The notes under the pieces: model-generated | The model's input: the letters and a program-made list of their open reading frames with translations, nothing else | What the model was told of the DNA's origin: nothing | Databases searched by the model: none | Source: Actinocatenispora comari | Lineage (GTDB): Bacteria; Actinomycetota; Actinomycetes; Mycobacteriales; Micromonosporaceae | Length of the DNA: 64,000 nt | Direction of reading: 5' to 3' | Assembly: GCF_017312725.1 (NCBI RefSeq) | Contig: NZ_BOPO01000064.1 | Coordinates: forward strand, 43,659-107,658 | Program-made: the position numbers and the translations under genes | In this document: piece after piece, positions 59,952 to 64,000 of the stretch | Numbering within the stretch: the stretch's first letter is position 1 | Layout of the letters: every line of letters begins with the position of its first letter

Positions 59952-61178
59952 ATGGCGCGCGGGGCACGGGTGTTGGGCATCGTTCTCGCCGGTGGCGAGG
60001 GCAAGCGGCTGATGCCGTTGACCGCCGACCGGGCGAAGCCCGCGGTGCCGTTCGGCGGGCAGTACCGGCTGATCGACTTCGTGCTGTCCAACCTGGTCAA
60101 CGCGGGCTACCTCAAGCTGTGCGTGCTGACCCAGTACAAGTCGCACTCGCTGGACCGGCACATCTCGCAGACCTGGCGGATGAGCTCGATGCTCGGGCAG
60201 TACATCACCCCGGTGCCGGCACAGCAGCGGCTCGGCCCCCGGTGGTACACCGGCTCGGCGGACGCGATCTTCCAGTCCCTCAACCTGGTGTACGACGAGG
60301 GGCCCGACTACATCATCGTGTTCGGCGCCGACCACGTGTACCGGATGGACCCGCGGCAGATGGTCGAGGCGCACATCGCCTCCGGGGCCGCCGCCACCGT
60401 CGCCGGCATCCGGGTACCGCGGGACGAGGCGCGGGCGTTCGGGGTGATCGAGACCGGCGAGGACGGCAAGACCATCACCCGGTTCCTGGAGAAGCCGGCG
60501 CAGCCGCCCGGCATCCCCGGCGACGAGGCGCACGCGTACGCCTCGATGGGCAACTACGTGTTCACCGCGGACGCGCTGATCGACGCGCTGCGCACCGATT
60601 CCGAGGACCCGGCGTCCGCGCACGACATGGGCGGCAACATCATCCCGATGCTGGTCGACAAGGGCGACGCCGCCGTGTACGACTTCGCCGCGAACGACGT
60701 GCCCGGCGCCACCGAACGCGACCGCGGCTACTGGCGCGACGTCGGCACCATCGACGCGTACTACGCCGCGCACCTCGACCTGGTCTCGCTGCACCCGGTG
60801 TTCAACCTGTACAACAGCGACTGGCCGATCCGCGGGCACGTGCCGCCGCTGCCACCGGCGAAGTTCGTGCTCGGTGGCCGGGCGTACGAGTCGCTGGTGT
60901 CCGCCGGCTGCATCGTCACCGGTACGGTCGCCCGTTCGGTGCTGTCGCCCGACGTGATGGTCGAGGACGGCGCCTGGGTCGAGGACTCGGTGCTCTCCGA
61001 CGGGGTACGGGTCGGCCGCGGTGCGGTGGTCCAGCACGCCATCCTGGACAAGAACGTCGTCGTGCCGGCCGGCGCCCACCTCGGTACCGACCTGGGCCGC
61101 GACCGCGAGTTCCACACCGTGACCGACTCCGGCATCGTCGTGCTCGGCAAGGGCGAACCGGTCCACCAGCACCGCTGA
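59952..61178 (+). CDS. glgC: Glucose-1-phosphate adenylyltransferase
   Basis: 408 residues, the normal GlgC length. Nucleotide-binding [20 protein letters not shown] near 9-28 with [19 protein letters not shown] following; the [14 protein letters not shown] aspartate pair binds metal and sugar phosphate; the C-terminal left-handed beta-helix includes [19 protein letters not shown]. It makes ADP-glucose for glycogen. The partner glgA is not adjacent on either side within the window. Confidence 0.97.
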   Translation: MARGARVLGIVLAGGEGKRLMPLTADRAKPAVPFGGQYRLIDFVLSNLVNAGYLKLCVLTQYKSHSLDRHISQTWRMSSMLGQYITPVPAQQRLGPRWYTGSADAIFQSLNLVYDEGPDYIIVFGADHVYRMDPRQMVEAHIASGAAATVAGIRVPRDEARAFGVIETGEDGKTITRFLEKPAQPPGIPGDEAHAYASMGNYVFTADALIDALRTDSEDPASAHDMGGNIIPMLVDKGDAAVYDFAANDVPGATERDRGYWRDVGTIDAYYAAHLDLVSLHPVFNLYNSDWPIRGHVPPLPPAKFVLGGRAYESLVSAGCIVTGTVARSVLSPDVMVEDGAWVEDSVLSDGVRVGRGAVVQHAILDKNVVVPAGAHLGTDLGRDREFHTVTDSGIVVLGKGEPVHQHR

Positions 61179-61185
61179 CCGCCGA

Positions 61186-62769
61186 TCAGCGGGCCGGGCC
61201 GAACCAGGTCGCCAGCGCGGTCGACAGGGCGTCCAGGTCGGCCGGCGCGGCGGCGTCGGCGACCCAGGCCAGGTGGCCGTCCGGGCGGACCAGCAGGCCG
61301 GTGACGTCGCCGAGGTTCTTGGCCGGCGCGGTGACCACCCGGACCCGGTCGGCGTGCCCGGTCGCGGCCGCGACGACCGCGGGGTCGTCGGCCAGGTCCA
61401 GCAGCAGGCCGCGGCCGTCGGTGGTCAGCTCCGCCAGCGGCACCGGGCCGTCCGCGGTGACCAGGCCCGGATCCGGGCAGAACCGGCCGAGCAGCGGATG
61501 CCCGTCGCTCGCGTACCGCACGTCCAGCCCGCCGATCATCGAGGTCAGGTACCAGTTGACCTGCTCCAGGTCCATCAGCTCGGTGAACAGCGCGCGCAAC
61601 GCGTCCGACTGCGGGTCCGGCCGCAGCAGCGCCAGCTGCGCCCGGGTGTTCGCGAGCACCCGCTCGGCGACCGGGTGCCGCTCCGCGCTGTAGCTGTCCA
61701 GCAGCGTCTCGTCGGCGTCGCCGGCCAGCACCGCGGCGAGCTTCCAGCCCAGGTTCGCCGCGTCGCCCAGCCCCAGGTTCAGCCCCTGCCCGCCGAACGG
61801 CGAGTGCACGTGCGCGGCGTCGCCGGCGAGCAGTACCCGGCCCCGCCGGTACCCGTCGGCCAGCCGGGCGTTGTCGGTGAACCGGGTGCCGGTGCGCATC
61901 GCGGTGACCGTGACGTCGACGCCGCTGACCCGGCGGATGCTCGCCTGCACCTCGGCGGCGGTGACCGGCGCGTCCCGGTCCGCCGGCGGCCCGTCGAACT
62001 CGACCGTGAGCACCCGGCCGGGGAACGGCCCGTACACCATCAGGCCGGTGTCGTTGCGGTTCCAGCCCATCGCCAGCCCGTCCGCACCGGTCAGCTCCAC
62101 GATCGCCTGGTGCCCGGTCATGGTCGGCGCCGTACCGGGGAACGCGAAGCCGGTGAGCCGCCGCACCGCGCTGCGACCACCGTCGCAACCCACCAGGTAC
62201 CGGCACCGCACCGGCTCGCCGCCAGCCAGCGTGACGGTCACCCCGTCGTCGTCGGCGACGACGCCGGTGACCTCGGCGCCGCGCCGGACCGTACCGCCGA
62301 GCCGGGCGACCCACCGGCCCAGCACCCGCTCCAGCTCCAGCTGCGGCATGATCATCATCGGCCGGCCGATCGACGCCCGACCCGCCTCGCCGGCCTCGAA
62401 CAGCCCGCGCGGCCGCAGCTCCAGCAGTTCCATCGCCATCGGCAGCTCCTCGGGCGTGAACCCGAGCTTGAAGATGCCGGCGAAGTGGCCGCGCGCGCCC
62501 GGCCTGCCCCCGCCCGGCGTGCCCCCGCCCCGGGCCGGCTTCGCCACCGTCGCCATGATCCGCTGCTCGATCTCCGCCAGCTCGGCACCGAGCCCGGCCC
62601 GCTCCAGCACCTCGACGGTACGGCCGCTGATCGAGCCCGCCTTGATCGTCTCGCTCGGCTCGGTCAACCGCTCCAGCACCGTCACCGACACACCTCGGGT
62701 GAGCAGCTCGCCGGCCACCATCAGGCCGACCGGACCGCCACCGACCACCACCACGTCTGCGTTCGTCAT
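61186..62769 (-). CDS. FAD-dependent aromatic monooxygenase
   Basis: 527 residues. FAD-binding ADVVVVGGGPVGLMVAGELL at the start, YLVGCDGGRSAVRR near 200, and GRVLLAGDAAHVHSPFGGQG with LNLGLGDAANLGWKLAAVL near 320. The C-terminal thioredoxin-like tail (LLVRPDGHLAWVA) is that of the polyketide hydroxylases (RdmE/PgaE-type) and pentachlorophenol-type monooxygenases. A glycine-rich loop (RGGGTPGGGRPG) at ~78-90 is unusual. No other polyketide genes are nearby, so a resistance or catabolic role is as likely. Confidence 0.92.
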   Translation of the reverse strand: MTNADVVVVGGGPVGLMVAGELLTRGVSVTVLERLTEPSETIKAGSISGRTVEVLERAGLGAELAEIEQRIMATVAKPARGGGTPGGGRPGARGHFAGIFKLGFTPEELPMAMELLELRPRGLFEAGEAGRASIGRPMMIMPQLELERVLGRWVARLGGTVRRGAEVTGVVADDDGVTVTLAGGEPVRCRYLVGCDGGRSAVRRLTGFAFPGTAPTMTGHQAIVELTGADGLAMGWNRNDTGLMVYGPFPGRVLTVEFDGPPADRDAPVTAAEVQASIRRVSGVDVTVTAMRTGTRFTDNARLADGYRRGRVLLAGDAAHVHSPFGGQGLNLGLGDAANLGWKLAAVLAGDADETLLDSYSAERHPVAERVLANTRAQLALLRPDPQSDALRALFTELMDLEQVNWYLTSMIGGLDVRYASDGHPLLGRFCPDPGLVTADGPVPLAELTTDGRGLLLDLADDPAVVAAATGHADRVRVVTAPAKNLGDVTGLLVRPDGHLAWVADAAAPADLDALSTALATWFGPAR

Positions 62770-62952
62770 GCGTCGTAGCCTGCGGCCCACCGCTGGCAGC
62801 ACCCGCACCGTCGCCTGACAGCGCTGGCAGCCCGCTGCCGCTCCCCGCCGGCGTCCACGCCCCGCGCCGTCGAGCGCGCGGTGGGGCCGGCGCGCCGCGT
62901 CCCGGTTTGCGGGGGTCTGCGGTGCGGGTCGGACGCCGGCCGCCCGGCGCCC

Positions 62953-62958
62953 TACGAT
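62953..62958 (+). promoter_or_regulatory. Leaderless -10 box TACGAT
   Basis: TACGAT ends 6 nt before the ATG at 62965. Confidence 0.5.
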
Positions 62959-62964
62959 CCGCGG

Positions 62965-64000
62965 ATGGACGGTGCGCCGCCGCTGCCGCGGCCGACCCCG
63001 CTGTACTGGCGGGCCCTGCTGCCGATCGCCCTGGTACTGGTCGCCGCGCTGCTCGCGCTCGCCACCCGGTACGGCTACCACCGCGACGAGCTCTACTTCC
63101 GGCTGCTCGGCCGGCATCTCGCCCTCGGCTACGTCGACCAGCCCGTCGGTACCCCGGCGCTTGCCCGGGTGGCCACCGCGGTGTTCGGCGACAACCTCGT
63201 CGCGCTGCGGCTGCCGGCCGCCCTCGCCGCCGCCGGTACCGCACTGCTCGCCGCGGCGCTCGCCGCCGAGTTCGGTGCCGGCCGCCGCGGCCAACTGCTC
63301 GCCGCGATCGGTACCGCCACCGGGGTGTTCCCGCTGATCAGCGGGCACGTGCTGCTCACCTCGTCGATCGACCTGCCGATCTGGCTCGGCACCGTCCTGT
63401 GCTCGGTACGGGCGCTGCTGCGCGACCGGCGCTGGTGGCTCGCGGTGGGCGTGGTGGCCGGGATCGGCCTACTCAACAAGCAGCTGATCGTGCTGCTCGC
63501 GATCGGCCTCGCGGTCGGCCTCGCCGTGGTCGGCCCGCGCCGTACGCTGCGCGACCGGTACCTGTGGCTCGGGGTCGCGGTGGCCGCGGTGCTCGGCGCG
63601 CCGAGCATCATCTACCAGCTCACCCACGGGTTCCCGCAGCTCGCCATGGCGTCCGCGCTGTCGGCCCACGACGGGACCGAGAACCGGATCGAGTTCGTGC
63701 CGTTCCAGCTGGTCCTGCTCGGACCGCTGCTGGTACCGATCTGGTGGGCGGGGCTGCGCGCCCTCGCCCGCCGCCCCGCCTGGCGCCCGGTGCGCTGCCT
63801 GGTCGTCGCGTACCCGGCCGCCGGGCTGGTCGCGCTGCTCGGCGGGGGCCGGCCCGACTACGTGATCGGGCTGGTCGTCGCGTTCTTCGCGATCGGCTGC
63901 GCCGTGCTCGACCCCGACCCCGACCCCGCCGGCCTCGAACCCGCGGGTGCCCGGTCGTCCGGTTCGCCGGCCGACGGCGCCGACACCGCGGGCCGGCCCG
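62965..64000 (+). CDS. GT39/PMT-type membrane glycosyltransferase (3' end outside window)
   Basis: 345 codons are visible before the right edge with no stop. LATRYGYHRDELYFRLLGRH near 32-51 carries the acidic motif of the ArnT/PMT family first loop; GYVDQPVGTPALARVATAVF follows. About eight membrane helices are seen. Such enzymes transfer sugars from lipid-phosphate donors outside the membrane; donor and acceptor unknown. TACGAT 6 nt before the ATG suggests a leaderless mRNA. The last visible part is a Pro/Asp-rich loop. Confidence 0.85.
   Translation, partial: MDGAPPLPRPTPLYWRALLPIALVLVAALLALATRYGYHRDELYFRLLGRHLALGYVDQPVGTPALARVATAVFGDNLVALRLPAALAAAGTALLAAALAAEFGAGRRGQLLAAIGTATGVFPLISGHVLLTSSIDLPIWLGTVLCSVRALLRDRRWWLAVGVVAGIGLLNKQLIVLLAIGLAVGLAVVGPRRTLRDRYLWLGVAVAAVLGAPSIIYQLTHGFPQLAMASALSAHDGTENRIEFVPFQLVLLGPLLVPIWWAGLRALARRPAWRPVRCLVVAYPAAGLVALLGGGRPDYVIGLVVAFFAIGCAVLDPDPDPAGLEPAGARSSGSPADGADTAGRP

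Noticed and set aside
1..64000. tRNA, rRNA, CRISPR array, insertion sequence, prophage or conjugative integration site
   Set aside because: None was recognised on either strand. The tandem repeats found are short, adjacent and without spacers, so they are not CRISPR.

Overview
The window is chromosomal DNA from a very high-GC actinomycete. WhiB proteins, a SigR/RsrA pair, a ClgR/PopR-type regulator, an F420-type LLM oxidoreductase, XRE/DUF397 pairs, GTG/TTG starts and many leaderless TANNNT promoters all point that way. Gene order around hisN-rsgA-aroA-sigR-rsrA-biotinyl protein matches what is known from Streptomyces and mycobacteria. A Micromonosporaceae member is my best guess, but the genus cannot be fixed from the sequence alone. 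No tRNA, rRNA, CRISPR array, prophage or insertion sequence was seen; this looks like core chromosome with a few accessory inserts.

Layout. 1-5 kb: a truncated TrmB/LuxR regulator, a zinc-ribbon protein coupled to a degenerate VirD4-like membrane protein, and a TrmO-like tRNA methyltransferase. 5-9 kb: a DMT-type transporter, hisN, a DUF2087 protein and a secreted GH25 lysozyme. 8.6-14.5 kb: the conserved stress and translation core: rsgA, aroA, a WhiB protein, an alpha/beta hydrolase, sigR with an upstream second start and a sigma-R promoter, rsrA, the 24-residue ribosomal protein bL37 and a biotinyl carrier protein. 14.7-21 kb: a SIS-domain sugar-phosphate enzyme, an iron-siderophore lipoprotein under an iron box, and a complete OpuC-type betaine/choline importer. 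21-29 kb: a LigB-type dioxygenase, a DUF2785 protein, a PdtaS-like kinase, then an ECF sigma / CU044_5270 / large secreted protein operon. 29-34 kb: an aldo/keto reductase-VOC pair divergent from a TetR gene, then an operator-like array ahead of a small ORF coupled to a 901-residue LuxR-AAA regulator. 34.3-38 kb: a cysteine-rich leader peptide and the sulfite reductase - zinc ribbon - APS reductase - chelatase operon. 38-42 kb: WhiB1 with a CRP-like site, a diacylglycerol kinase-like gene and ctaD. 42-46.6 kb: pncA, clpP3-clpP4, popR, pncB. 46.7-54.6 kb: two fused lipid/glycan enzymes (glycosyltransferase-WS/DGAT and LicD-methyltransferase), transporter and SDR genes, and a radical SAM protein with unusual cysteine spacing. 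54.7-64 kb: AraC/DUF1772, an LLM oxidoreductase, an XRE-DUF397 module, a VOC protein, glgC, an FAD monooxygenase and a truncated GT39-type membrane protein.

How it works together. Several units look self-regulated: SigR from its own promoter and restrained by RsrA; the cys operon probably attenuated by its leader peptide; the siderophore lipoprotein by an iron repressor; clpP3P4 by PopR, whose double-alanine tail suggests proteolytic feedback. At least twelve genes have a TANNNT -10 box exactly 6-7 nt before the start codon, so leaderless mRNA appears common. Four short GC-rich tandem or phased repeats lie at gene ends or in intergenic gaps.

The least expected items are the two enzyme fusions (46778-49288 and 51389-53065), the palindrome array at 31173-31267, the cysteine leader at 34330, and the PopR/ClpP module flanked by NAD-salvage genes. 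Operator consensus sequences are quoted from memory and were not checked against databases.
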